Assembly: GCA_963681505.1 (NCBI GenBank)
Contig: OY811981.1
Location: forward strand, 5,190,437 to 5,254,436
Origin: Eunapius fragilis
Lineage: Eukaryota > Porifera > Demospongiae > Spongillida > Spongillidae
Length of the DNA: 64,000 bases
Direction: 5' to 3'
Under the pieces are notes generated by a model that ran no database searches, was not told the origin of the DNA, and saw only the letters and a program-made list of their open reading frames with translations. Position numbers and translations under genes: made by a program. Each line of letters starts with the position of its first letter. The first letter of the stretch is position 1. Below are positions 11,447 through 20,052 of this stretch, piece by piece.

Positions 11447-12659
11447 ATCCAGGAACGTGTGCCACCACATTAGGTCACACCTGAAGGCCTCGCTGAGCCG
11501 AATGAGCCGCCGATTACTGTGGACACCCCGCAGAAGGTCCAGCATCCTCCGAAGGAACGATCTCCCTGGGCAGACCACTTTGCAAGCATTTTCGAGCTTG
11601 CCCACCACGGATTTTAAGTCGCGCGCCACGGCTACTTTTTTTATATAGCCACGATGATACGATTGCTTTAAGCTCAGTCAGCTTCTCTTCTGGCAGGCGA
11701 AGAGTTAGCTGTTGTGAATCTATCACGACTCCCAGAAAAGTAATCTTGGCCGACGGCCCGGCCGTTTTGTGCTCAGCAATCGGAACCCCCAGTCTCAGAA
11801 ACACCGATCTTAAGATGAGGAGATAGTCGCTACATTCTGATGAGTCTGGCGCTCCGAAAACAATGAAGTCATCAAGGTAATGTAAGGCCTCTTGCACCCC
11901 CTCATTTCTGCAAACCCACTCGAGAGCGTCTGCCACCGCGTTGAAGATCTTGGGGGCTGACCTCATTCTGAACTACAATACTGTATCCATAAAATCCGCT
12001 CCCTCGAACTGCATTCCCAGGAGCCATCGGTCCTCCGGGTGGACCGGCACCAGTCGGTATGCCGCTTTGATATCTATTTTTGCCATCAGAGTTCCTCGGC
12101 CAAGCCGGACGACTGACTCAGTTGCCTGGTCTACCGTCGCGTACTTGAGGGAGCACAGCTCTTTGTCAATACCACAATTGACAGAGGCTCCCTCTGGTGA
12201 GGAAAGGTCCAAAATTAGCCTCCACTTGCCTGTTGCTCCCTTCAGAATCACTTCAAACCGGCTGATCTGCATCGTCTGTGACCACGGTGGACCCAACAGT
12301 CCCACCACTCTTCCCTCTGAGCACTCTACTGCCAGGTACTCCCGGATGACTTGGGCATGCTCCCGAGCCGAATGCATATTTCTGGTAGCGCTCTGGCATT
12401 GATGATGGGCATAGTCGAACCCCACTCGGAACCCTTCTCTTAGTCCCATTACTATATAGTCCCTGTATTGCTGGTCTGGGTGGGATTTCAGCGCCTCCTC
12501 CCACTCTGACCACTCTAGCGATGTCGTGATGCGACTCCATTGGGGTGGTGGTATGCGCCATGCATCCCAAGTGGCCCTACAACGTTCGAGTGCCAGCAGG
12601 TCCCCTGTGTACCGATAGACGCCTGCACCAAAATGATGACATATGTGAACGGCATGCAA
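11447..12659 (-). pseudogene. Reverse transcriptase of the Ngaro-like element
   Basis: The frame runs from about 12659 through LILDLSSPEGASVN and AKIDIKAAYRLVPVHPED (first catalytic Asp of RT). An in-frame TAG at about 11973-11975 interrupts it. The same frame then resumes with RSAPKIFNAVADALEWV and HYLDDFIVFG (the Y-x-D-D box, near 11880). A frameshift at about 11645, in an A-run, moves the thumb region (RDLKSVVGKLENACKV) to another frame up to the MITE insertion. Upstream, KSHPDQQYRDYIVMGLREGF is the conserved DIRS-group pre-RT region. Confidence 0.85.
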
Positions 12660-12736
12660 AAATATTTAATCAGCTGAACAGTTAATAACACCACCATGTA
12701 TGCCACCTGACAAAGCTAGCCCTTATGTCCCAATGC

Positions 12737-13644
12737 TCAAGGCCTAGGGCGCTTAATGCCTGCTGTTTGAGGCCGGCTGCACTGCTTCAGTGGGTGGTCA
12801 CCACCACAGCCCAGACATACGTGTCGGTAGCGGCAGCTTTGGTAGGAGCAACACAACTCATTCCATCGGCGGCATATCCCTGGTAAGGGCTGCTGGCGAT
12901 CTCGCCAGAAGTGTGAGGTCTCGTTGAGCACGCTGCGAACACGGCTTCCAGCGTCCTCTCTAGGTCGGACTTTACTGAATAAGAGCAATCCCGAGCGGTG
13001 TGGTCAATTGACGCGCAGGTGCTACAGTGCGGGATGCCCTGTGCCCTCCCAGTGAAGCACACAGCGTACAGGGATGGGTTTATTCGGGACCATATCCTGT
13101 TGCCCGTGCTGGCTGCCTGCCTTCTGAAGGCCAAGTCGTATCCAGTCCAGGATGGGTCGTACTCCCGGCTTGCCCGAATGATTCCTGTCATGTACGCTAG
13201 CAACTCCGGTACCGATTCTGGGAATCTTCGCGACATCACGCTTGTGTATGCTGCAAAACATTGCACCCATGGGATCAGCTCGGTCACCGGGCGCCTGCGA
13301 TGATTCCCCGCTACTAGCCCAGTGTTGGGTTCGTCTGATTTCTGTGACCAGCTTTCTGCCACCATCTCGCTCATTTCCACGAACTCCCATCTCCAAATTT
13401 TCTCTGCCAGTTTTCTAGGTACTGGAGCCATTCCCTCGCCCACTGAGATTCCTGGCTCGTTATGCTGATCTGGCATGCTGTGTGTCCCCGCCGACTGCAT
13501 CGTGCTAGGGGCTAACTGGGCCTGCTCTGTATCGTCTTGCCCATTTACAATGGGAATATCGGCCTGAGCAAGTGTGGAGCCCGATGGCATCGACCCGAGC
13601 TCTTCCCCTAAAACGAGATGGTGATCGAGCAGTAAAGTGGCCAC
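12737..13644 (-). pseudogene. Gag-like protein of the Ngaro-like element
   Basis: The ORF starts near 13644 and carries a first CCHC-like knuckle (CSTCASIDHTARDC, C-x2-C-x4-H-x4-C) near 13020. A frameshift at about 12930-12980 transfers coding to the frame ending at 12737, which contains GICRRWNELCCSYQSCRYRH and VCLGCGGDHPLKQC. That C-R-R-x-N ... C-R-Y-x-H-x-C ... C-G-G-x-H-P block is characteristic of DIRS/Ngaro Gag proteins. It probably binds genomic RNA. The true N-terminus may lie upstream of the tandem array (see 14311-14547). Confidence 0.75.
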
Positions 13645-13839
13645 TCACATACACTGCATGCTTCTCGACCCGCCCCATTATCGCGTATAGGACCGCCTTA
13701 GCCAAGGTCGACTATATATCGCTAAGTTGCGCCATGCTCTTTGAGTTTGCGAACGATATTAATGCGGCCGGGCGTGCTCTGTTGGGCCTAGCGATAACTG
13801 CCGGGATATTGGCCAACTGAGTTCCCCTCAGCGTTAAAC

Positions 13840-14320
13840 TGGATGATACCCGCCGGGGTATTGATTGAGCGGGTCTACTGGCCGGAGTAGCGTACCGCTT
13901 AGTGATATCCGCCGGGGTATTGATCGAGTGCGTTCTACTCGCCGGAGTAGCGTTCGGCTTAGCGATACCCGCCGGGGTATTTGGTCGAGTGCGTTCTACT
14001 CGCCGGAGTAGCGTTCGGCTTAGCGATACCCGCCCAGGTATTCGGTCGCGTGGGCTCTACTCGCCGGAGTAGCGGTCGGCTTAGCGATACTCGCCCGGGT
14101 ATTTGGTCGCGTGGGCTCTACTCGCCGGAGTAGCGCTCGGCCTAACAATACCCGCCGGGGTGTCGATTGAGTGGGCTCTACTCGCCGGAGTAGCGCTCGG
14201 CCTAACAATACCCGCCGGGGTGTTGATTGAGTGGGCTCTACTCGCCGGAGTAGCGTTCGGCTCAGCGATACCCACCGGGGTATGGGTTCTACTCGCCGGA
14301 CTGAGTAGCTTTAGTGCTTC
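13840..14320. repeat. Tandem array of ~60 bp units within the Ngaro-like element
   Basis: About eight units of roughly 60 bp share ACTCGCCGGAGTAGCG, then GGCTTAGCGATACCCGCCGGG and a GGTATTGATCGAGTG-like segment. The unit length is near a multiple of three, so minus-strand ORFs run through it (PSATPASRAHSI repeats). It lies between the A1 repeat and the recognisable gag. Confidence 0.8.
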
Positions 14321-14547
14321 GCAAGGGTAGTGGATACTAGTGTATAGAATGCTATCCCACAACAAATAAGGAACCTAATGAGCCGAGGCCCGTCATCCCC
14401 GGTGGGGAGATCAAAAACTAAAGGGGAAGGGGCTATACTCCTACCGGACGATAACTGAAGTCTGCTCGTCGTCCTCGCCCTTTCCTCTTCCAACGCCTTC
14501 TCCACCATGGTTTTGACCATTCTCTGCAATACCTCCTCCTCAGCCAT
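14311..14547 (-). CDS. Possible Gag N-terminal segment of the Ngaro-like element
   Basis: Starting at an ATG 12 bp inside the A1 repeat end, the ORF reads MAEEEVLQRMVKTMVEKALE, a charged amphipathic helix likely to form a coiled coil. It then continues into low-complexity sequence and the tandem array. Its location just after A1 fits a first ORF. It may be joined to the downstream gag in an intact copy; here the array and frame changes intervene. Confidence 0.35.
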   Translation of the reverse strand: MAEEEVLQRMVKTMVEKALEEERARTTSRLQLSSGRSIAPSPLVFDLPTGDDGPRLIRFLICCGIAFYTLVSTTLAKH

Positions 14548-14558
14548 TTCACAACACG

Positions 14559-14678
14559 AAGAAAGAAAAGAATCACCAGCCAAGCGTGTCCTCGCACGCC
14601 ACGCGGTATCCTTCCTATCGGACTGCGCATGCGTTGGGAACCTCCCACATTAACCTAGGTTAACTCGTTAACCTTCAT
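14559..14678 (-). repeat. Ngaro-like split direct repeat A1 (outer end)
   Basis: Matches A2 at 9286-9406 with few differences and ends at the same AACCTTCAT. It marks the left terminus of the element on its coding strand. Confidence 0.85.
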
Positions 14679-14684
14679 ATACAC

Positions 14685-14973
14685 ACATGCGCACGAGTGC
14701 ATGCATGAACACACATACACACTTGCACACACATACACACATACACACTTGCACACACACACATGCAGACGTGCATGCACACTCTCAAACACCACAGGTT
14801 CTTTGACTGAACCTCTAGCTACAGACAAGAGGCCTAACAAACAAGGCTGAGGAGCCTCCACAATGGCATAAATAAAAGTACCTCAATACACACACGCACA
14901 CACACCAACATGCACATACACACATATGAACATCACATGCACACATAAACACATGCACACATAACACACATAT

Positions 14974-15014
<41 letters not shown>

Positions 15015-15015
15015 A
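14685..15015. repeat. CA microsatellite tract
   Basis: Interrupted (CA)n with CACATA variants, including a clean (CA)n run at about 14975-15010. The block CTAGCTACAGACAAGAGG at about 14815 is the partner of the copy near 8935. Confidence 0.8.
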
Positions 15016-15060
15016 TGCTTTAAGTACCTAATACACCTAAAAGCTCATTATTTGACTTGG

Positions 15061-15373
15061 AACAGATGGGAGGAAGGAGGACATTTTATGAAAGAGGGGG
15101 ACATATATTCTGCTTGTGGATATTTTTTCTGGGGATGGGATCTGCTGTGACACCAGTATGAGCATGGCATGTGACTTAGAATTGGATACAGTAGAAGTTT
15201 TTGAGATTGGTTCCTTAACTCTTTACATGGATCATCCCTGTAAAGAGTTAAGGAATCAGTCTCAAAAACTTCTACTGCCATGGTAAAGGCACATCGCTTA
15301 CATTCACAGGACACTAGACAGACCACAAAGCCTTAGCCTGTTGTTCTAGTCAGGCTAAGGCTTTGTGGTCTGT
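15061..15373. repeat. Family R fragment with two internal hairpins
   Basis: Begins GAACAGATGGGAGGAAGGAGG, as at 2250 and 16858. It then contains an inverted pair CTTAACTCTTTACA / TGTAAAGAGTTAAG and a perfect inverted pair CAGACCACAAAGCCTTAGCC / GGCTAAGGCTTTGTGGTCTG. The second half is therefore an inverted copy of the family placed directly before the DUF7869-type ORF. Confidence 0.7.
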
Positions 15374-16420
15374 GTCACTACCTCACAGTTCCCAGCAAAG
15401 AGGGACCTTCTATTTTAGAACGCCACGCAAGGTTCAAATATTTGGTGTTTGTTGCAAACCCATTGGACGCCAGGTGTTGTTTCTAATAGATGAATCTGAA
15501 CAAGCACCCAAAGGAGCCAATACAGTTGTTAGCTTGCTGCATGCCTTTTTTAACCTACATGGCATGCAAGAGAAAACTGTAACTCTACAAGCAGACAACT
15601 GTGTGTGGCAAAACAAGAATTCTGTCATCATGTGGTATTTACTATGGAGAGTCATAACAGGGTTACATGAACATATTGAACTTTACTACATGTTACCTGG
15701 ACATACAAAGTTCAGCTCAGATGCATATTTAAACAGCACTATCGACGACAGCATGCTGCAGATGACATGTCAGACCTTGCAAACTGTGTAAAGCAATGTT
15801 CCAGCAAGGTAACATGTGTTCCACAGCAATGCTCTGACTGGAAACACTATGACTGGGAAAAATATCTTTCCAAATCGTTCATGCCAATCAAAGGTATTCA
15901 AAACAAATATTGCTTTATAATTAGTAGGGACCAGCCAGGTATCTTGAAAGTGAGTGAATTCCCACATTCTCGTAGAAAAGAGGTAGCGGCACTCAAACCT
16001 GGGGACACTATGCAAAACATAATACATGCTTTTGAAAATGGGCAGGAGCCATTAACTATCCTTCCCATTGGCCTATCGTCTGAACGGGAGAGACACCTTT
16101 ACACTAAGATCAGGCAGTATGTGCATGACCCAACAAAGTGTGACAATGCCTGTCCACCACCTAATGCTACAGTCAACAGCAGTCACTGTACTACTAGTGG
16201 GGATACATCAGTAATCACTGATGGTGATAGTACATTTGCAGCTGGACCCTCCAAGATGACAACTAATACCACAGAATTAATACATGACCAAAAGCCTAAA
16301 AGAAGGAAAGTATCAGAAATTGATACTTAGTTCAGCTGTTCTTTTTGCAGCAAAAAATATGCAAGCAAAAGTGCTCTTAGTGCCCACAGTAAGAATAAGC
16401 ATTTTGGGACTCAACCATAA
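15366..16420 (+). pseudogene. DUF7869-type transposase-like gene with C-terminal C2H2 finger, broken
   Basis: The frame from 15366 gives FRTPRKVQIFGVCCKPIGRQ, VLFLIDESEQAPKGANT (first acidic pair), LQADNCVWQNKNSVIMWYL (conserved D-N-C-x-x-Q-N-K-N) and PGHTKFSSD (conserved H-T-K-F-x-x-D). This series is typical of the DUF7869 family, abundant in invertebrates, fungi and plants and thought to have an RNase H-like transposase fold. A one-base frameshift at about 15725-15735 moves coding to the frame ending at a TAG at 16328-16330. Read through that single TAG, the same frame encodes CSFCSKKYASKSALSAHSKN followed by KH, a canonical C2H2 zinc finger, and stops at 16420. The N-terminal DNA-binding half is missing. 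Family assignment is from memory of motif order. Confidence 0.65.
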
Positions 16421-16559
16421 TTCATTGTGTAATACTCATCCAGTGCAGCTAATCAGTATTTAATATGCATATGATTGTATGGAAGTTAGATTAAAATAAA
16501 AGTAAACATTTTCATAGACATGCATCATTACAAGAAACAAAGATGTGGTTATGGAGGAT

Positions 16560-17457
16560 ATTTAACCCATCCAAGATAGTACAAGCTTGGCCTGCACAAG
16601 TAGCACTGTTGTAAGAGCTCTAGGAAGTCAAGTTTGGCTGCACCAGTGGCCAATGGATTGGTGCTTTGTATCAAACTTGGACTACTACATAATGCAATTT
16701 TGGTCACAGCACTACACACCATTCCCTGTTGGCTCATTGTATTTTTAATTACATGCACACATAAACAAAAGCAAAAATATACACACATGCACATACGCAT
16801 GCACACATGCATGCATGCACATGTACACTCACATGCATACACAGGTTCTTTGACTGAACAGATGGGAAAAAGGAGGACATTTTATGAAAGAGAAGGGCAT
16901 GTATTTATTTCGCTTGTGGATATTTTGTCTGGGGATGGGATCTGCTATAATACCAGTATGAGCATGGCATGTGACTTAGAATTAGATGTCTCCCAGCAAC
17001 AGTAGAAGTTTTTGAGACTGGTTCCTTAACTCTTTACAGGGATAGAACAACAGGCTAAGGCTTTGTGGTCTGTCTAGTGTCCTGCATGTGAATGTAAGCG
17101 ATGTGCCTTTACCATGAATGCGTGCATACCTGTGTGATTCTACTCGTTTAGGTGTGCTTAGCTTGTAAGATGTTGTGACCATCTATTAATGTAATGAGCC
17201 ACAGTTGCAGACAGGCAACACATACAAGTGCATCTAATAGGAGCAAGCATACCTGAGTGGTATGAAGTCTGAATGCAAGCAAGCCATATGAAGGGACACA
17301 TTGCATACTGCGTACTCCAAGAACTGTGATATTTTTGTATGGGGAGTGTGTGCGCACAGTTATTTTGTGTGTGACTTGTAGTGAGGGACTACGTAGTCAA
17401 TGTACACATCATAAAGACAATTGTGTGTACAAGATTTCCAATGTGTTGAAGGCATAA
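16560..17457 (+). repeat. Dispersed repeat family R, copy 2 (left block)
   Basis: Direct copy of 2020-2768 with small indels, including the CA/TGCATG segment, GAACAGATGGGAAAAAGGAGG and the TAGTGAGGGACTACGTAGTC region. It follows the DUF7869-type pseudogene by about 140 bp. Confidence 0.8.
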
Positions 17458-18490
17458 ATTTTGGGGGTCTGAGTATTGTCAACAGCACCATTGTGGCCAT
17501 ATAATACTGGCATAGTGTATGTTATGCCATCAGTGGCAGTGGTGTAAACTGATTGGTCATCGCTTTGCTGCTCACAGGCAACAGTCTCCATAATACCGGA
17601 TTTTAAACTGGCATGGGTGTAAACTACTAAGGTAACGTACCATTCCAAATCGTCTTCATGTATACCTTGCAGTAAACACAAACGCTGCGCCGGTCGAGTT
17701 TAAGCATAGATTATTTAGACAATCTAGGTTTAAGTAGATCCATGACGAGTAGCGATTACATTTCAGTCACAAATACACGAGCGACAGCAAGTGTGGCCTG
17801 TGTCCGAGGGGAAAAAAAAAAAAAAACGAATCACCCTCGTAGAAATGAACAAACATGCAAGCCGGCTCAACTACATGCACAACACGTGATTGCAAAAGGG
17901 TTTGAGCTTACGCACGTCATCTTAGCCTTTGGATCACGTAGGCTCGATCAATTCGACGTTTTCATGTCGCCACGCGCCACCGTAAACTCCCAACTCGTTT
18001 ACGCAACTGCAGACCGGTGTAACCTAGTGATGCTCACGTGACAAGCAATGCTCTCCGGATGGCCTGGGGGCACTTGATTCAAGGGCAGTGTCTAGCAGTT
18101 ACGGGGTTAAAATAGCAATGACGGCACAATGGCGGAGCAATCGGAAGAGAAATGAACGACAACTTTCAAACGCCGCGGTTTTGTAACCAACCGCTCTTTA
18201 CATCTCAAACGAAAAGGTGGAAAAAATAGCGGGTGCAGTGTTGTAAATGTGCTGCAAATTTGAACGCGAAAAGGCATCGAGATCCATTGAAATCTAACTG
18301 TTCTTGTTGTTTAATCATGAGGAACCCCAGGGAGTAAATAAAACATTCGACAACAAAATGTAGTAGTAAAATGGTCCGGTAATGTATGTAGTAAGTTTGA
18401 AGGACAGAGCTTTAGAGGTCGCAACGATACTGCAAAATGAATTGAAGAAATGTTAAAAATCACATAAGCCCAGTTTTCTCTTGCACTGCC
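17458..18490 (+). repeat. Family R, third copy of the 1 kb arm
   Basis: Direct copy of 2769-3800 and inverted relative to 4921-5942. Differences include an extra TTTAAGCATAGATTATTTAG insertion near 17699 and a 10-20 bp deletion near 18060. It ends in the CCTTTCCATATGCACACAG motif and (CA)n near 18505-18600. Confidence 0.8.
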
Positions 18491-18558
18491 CCATTTAGCA
18501 AATTAATCCCTCCTTTCCATATGCACACAGATCTTGGTGATATACACACATACACACA

Positions 18559-18594
<36 letters not shown>

Positions 18595-19071
18595 AGGACA
18601 AGGACAAGCACACATACAAGCACAAGCACACACATGCCATATACAGAAATGCCCCATACATTGGAGGCCATACACAAAAAAATTCCAAACTGAATTCTTT
18701 AACTTTTTAAGATATAGCAGATTTCTTTTAATTTCCACTATAAAAATTTCAGTTTCAGATTGCAATGCACTATGAAGTTAAAATCAAGATATGTTCTCTA
18801 ATTACTACATAGTTGACGTAATTTTTGGGGGATCGATTAACAAACTATTATACGAATTAAACAATGTTTATGGGCAATTATAAAACTCTCGCAATAATAT
18901 AATATAAATAACCTCGATCAGACTGGGCAGGTGCGTCTTGATGACCGGCTGACTTTCGATGTTAGTGTGATTGAAATATATACTAACCCTGGTAGGCAAG
19001 CGCGAAGTTAGACATTACTTTATTATCTCAAATTGACCACGACGCGAATATACCTGCACACTACGGCAGGG
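18491..19071. other. CA microsatellite and AT-rich non-coding DNA
   Basis: (CA)n at about 18545-18590, then AT-rich sequence without recognisable genes. Confidence 0.5.
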
Positions 19072-19853
19072 CCGGCATATCCAGGGTTTCAGCGAGGGGG
19101 GGAGGGGGCTTCAGGTCAGGCCAGGTACGATATATTCTCGTCCCCAGACCTACACTTCACGTGTTAGAGTCTGGGATTTCAAGTCGCTAGCGCTTGTACC
19201 ATCTGGAATGTAAACAAACAACTATCGCTTGACCACATCCGATAATTATCAAGTTTATTAAAGCTATAGCGACGGTATGGACCCCGTATCAGTCAAAGGC
19301 GACACGCAAATCACAATTGAAGACCTTGTCTTTCCACGAAGGTGGTCGTAAACGTACGGTAACAGAACATAGCATAGAGTTTTACCGTATCCTGTTGGCA
19401 AAATAACAAAACAATCACGGCCATTTATAAAGCTACATATAGCCTCCTGCTTGTCCTTCAATGTCTCCACTTTCAGTTATGTCATCGCGAAACGCATAGC
19501 TTGTTCGACCGTATCCATACTTACACGTAGTGGGTCGAGCAATGTTTATGTTCATACGTCATAATTAAAAGTGCGCACGAATTCCAGCGTATGGTACACT
19601 TCCGCCCCATACGAAACACCAGACCTATATGAGCGTGTTTATACATTATGCGATAAACACTGCGTCATTAAGTGTGGGGAGGGGTAGGGGTGCTGTCCGC
19701 TTCAGACCCAATACGAAAAGTGGGGTTCCTTTGTTTGGTATAGTCACCGTATAGGGCCTACTCTATTTAAATACGTTTTTACCCGTTATACGATTTTGGC
19801 CGAGGGGCGTGAATGCACCCGGAGCATCTTCTCTAGATCTGGATACGCCACTA
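19072..19853. mobile_element. Probable hAT-like element remnant carrying a helicase fragment
   Basis: The left edge CAGGGCCGGCATATCCAGG and right edge CTGGATACGCCACT resemble diverged inverted repeats of the CAGNGGCG class. The right part contains GCTTCAGACCCAATACGAAAA, similar to units inside the elements at 25889 and 45659. No clean target duplication could be identified, so the boundaries are provisional. Confidence 0.35.
19320..19521 (-). pseudogene. RecQ-like DEAD/DEAH helicase N-terminal fragment
   Basis: Starting at an ATG at 19521, the frame gives MDTVEQAMRFAMT, an in-frame TAA, then LKDKQEAICSFINGRDCFVI followed by LPTGYGKTLCYVLLPYV (Q-motif region and Walker A, motif I) and VICVSPLT (motif Ia). 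This order is that of RecQ-family superfamily 2 helicases, whose copies are often scattered in invertebrate genomes. The reading stops making sense directly after SPLT, so only about 65 residues of the first RecA domain remain. The in-frame stop and truncation make it a pseudogene fragment. Confidence 0.7.
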
Positions 19854-19900
19854 CACATGCAAGATAGCTTTTAATAGGCTATACTTGCAGTTGTCTGATA

Positions 19901-20022
19901 TTTAGTTGTTACGTAATAATTGTAATGTGTCGCGTGATTCATTATTCCTTTGAACGTGAAGTGAGGGTGGATTGTCGCGTACGGAATCTACAGTGATCCT
20001 GCGATTGTAAAGATCTTGCACA
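19901..20022 (+). repeat. 5' LTR of the BEL/Pao element
   Basis: 122 bp, identical by eye to 25697-25818. It contains TGTTACGTAATAATTGTAA near its start and ends AAGATCTTGCACA. If the canonical TG...CA rule is applied the LTR is 116 bp (19907-20022), but the six preceding bases are also shared by both copies. It is unusually short for BEL LTRs. Confidence 0.9.
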
Positions 20023-20040
20023 TGGTCCTATCGAGCCTGG
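20023..20040 (+). promoter_or_regulatory. Candidate tRNA primer-binding site
   Basis: TGGTCCTATCGAGCCTGG directly follows the 5' LTR, where a PBS complementary to a tRNA 3' end is expected to start with TGG. The priming tRNA was not assigned. Confidence 0.5.
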
Positions 20041-20052
20041 GATTATACCAGT

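Larger units (their letters stand above)
9079..14678 (-). mobile_element. Ngaro-like tyrosine-recombinase retrotransposon, degenerate
   Basis: Read on the minus strand the order is A1 repeat (14678-14559), gag-like ORF with zinc fingers (to 12737), reverse transcriptase (12659-11447), RNase H (11164-10688), tyrosine recombinase (10691-9712), then B1 (9562-9409), A2 (9406-9286) and B2 (9237-9079). Split direct repeats A1...B1-A2-B2 together with a YR instead of an integrase are the defining architecture of Ngaro/PAT-type elements. DIRS proper has inverted repeats plus an internal complementary region. Every ORF carries stops or frameshifts, and a MITE is inserted between RT and RNase H, so this copy is inactive. 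No Ngaro-type hydrolase ORF was seen. Confidence 0.85.

Noticed and set aside
13840-14365. Minus-strand ORFs with S-A-T-P-A-S-R-A-H repeats
   Set aside because: Produced by the ~60 bp tandem array within the Ngaro-like element.
19895-19906. Target duplication TTTAGT for the BEL/Pao element
   Set aside because: TTTAGT precedes both LTRs on the same side, so it belongs to the LTR or is coincidental; it does not follow the 3' LTR.
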